A stretch of 33,368 nt of DNA from OLB16 sp964422415 (GTDB lineage Bacteria > Hinthialibacterota > Hinthialibacteria > OLB16): the NCBI GenBank assembly GCA_964422415.1, contig CAYRBI010000052.1, forward strand, positions 1 to 33,368, in the 5' to 3' direction. This document shows, piece by piece, positions 33,001-33,368 of this stretch. Under the pieces are notes generated by a model, which was given only the letters and a program-made list of their open reading frames with translations, did not search any database and was not told the DNA's origin. Position numbers and translations under genes: made by a program. Numbering within the stretch: position 1 is the stretch's first letter; each line of letters opens with the position of its first letter.

Positions 33001-33368
33001 GATCGCCTCCGCATATGAAGCACTCGGTGATCCACAAAAATCGCGTACGCAATTGGAGGAAGCCGCGAAAACCGAGGTGGCTGGCACCGAATTCAGGTAT
33101 CACAAGGGACAGGCCTTGGTCAAACTCGGAAAGACTCAGGAAGCCAAGGTGCTCTTTGACGCACTCCAAACAGATGGGATGGCTCAACTCGAGAGCGGTG
33201 GACCCGTCGATTTCTTTATGAAGTTCGGAGAGAAACAAGCGCATGGAGTGCAAAGGGCCCAAGCGCATTATCTTGCGGGTCTCGGCGCCCGTGGTAACGG
33301 CGATATAGCGAAAGCGAAGGGACACTTCGAAGATGCGCTTAAGGAGAATCCCAACCATCTCTGGGCAC
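30046..33368 (+). CDS. Secreted DUF5107 domain protein with long TPR region (3' end outside window)
   Basis: The frame is open from ATG 30046 to the window end (1107 codons) and continues beyond. A signal peptide ends near VQAVEAQ. Residues of about 60-330 form a DUF5107 domain, recognised by ALYLENEYVRFCVLPEIGG, RIFEAYDKT and GMLGAWISGGIEW, then HHHRNTTF. The domain resembles the galactose-mutarotase/glycosidase supersandwich fold, suggesting it acts on or binds carbohydrate; the reaction is not established here. From about residue 485 the chain is almost wholly TPR-like repeats, for example EPYYYLGVALAAQRKYDDAY and RPYYYLGNLLYDLQPEEAV. The TPR part probably organises a complex. AGAGGAGA precedes the start. 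Confidence 0.85.

Overview
The window is a bacterial chromosome segment with dense coding, short gaps (the longest is about 275 bases) and Shine-Dalgarno-led genes that often start with TTG or GTG. Its gene set suggests an uncultivated, carbohydrate-oriented, at least partly anaerobic lineage. Evidence includes a B12-dependent ribonucleotide reductase, a glycogen cluster with a GH57 enzyme, several exported sugar-active or sugar-isomerase-like proteins, a DUF5107/TPR protein, many lipoproteins and a PolB2-like B-family DNA polymerase. This mix fits Planctomycetota, Hydrogenedentota, Sumerlaeota or a neighbouring phylum. That placement is inference; no rRNA or other phylogenetic marker is present to settle it.

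Layout. 1-1824: the 3' end of chorismate synthase faces a purE-tatD pair across a GC-rich hairpin repeat. 1981-4574: a MEMO-family protein, then two translationally coupled lipoproteins, one His-rich and one DUF3299. 4587-8122 (minus strand): a GT4 glycosyltransferase, a secreted Pro/Gln-rich protein with three copies of a short Trp/Tyr motif, and an exported YdjC-type deacetylase. 8317-15794: the glgA - GH57 - glgC glycogen operon, then a large extracytoplasmic beta-propeller glycosidase-like protein. 15961-19874: class II ribonucleotide reductase (minus), a small SRPBCC-like gene, and IMP dehydrogenase (minus). 19965-23368: a creatininase-family amidohydrolase, a toxin-antitoxin-like pair, and a Tat-exported protein with the L-fucose/L-arabinose isomerase fold. 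23580-25838 (minus): a PolB2-like polymerase with damaged catalytic motifs. 25871-33368: an exopolysaccharide-initiating sugar-phosphate transferase, a TPR lipoprotein, a membrane-anchored zinc metalloprotease, and a secreted DUF5107/TPR protein running off the window.

How the genes fit together. GlgC makes ADP-glucose, GlgA polymerises it, and the GH57 enzyme probably remodels or degrades the glucan. The exported deacetylase, propeller protein, isomerase-like protein and DUF5107 protein suggest extracellular or periplasmic glycan processing. The GT4 enzyme and the sugar-phosphate transferase point to surface polysaccharide assembly. PurE and GuaB supply purine nucleotides, and the class II reductase makes deoxynucleotides without needing oxygen.

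Palindromic repeats of at least three families sit at four of the five convergent gene junctions and at none of the divergent ones. One repeat copy supplies the stop codon of the ribonucleotide reductase, which lacks the usual C-terminal cysteine motif. The most notable items are the degenerate PolB2-like polymerase, the reductase ending in a repeat, the unusual toxin-antitoxin-like pair, the triple-motif secreted protein and the Tat-exported isomerase-fold protein.
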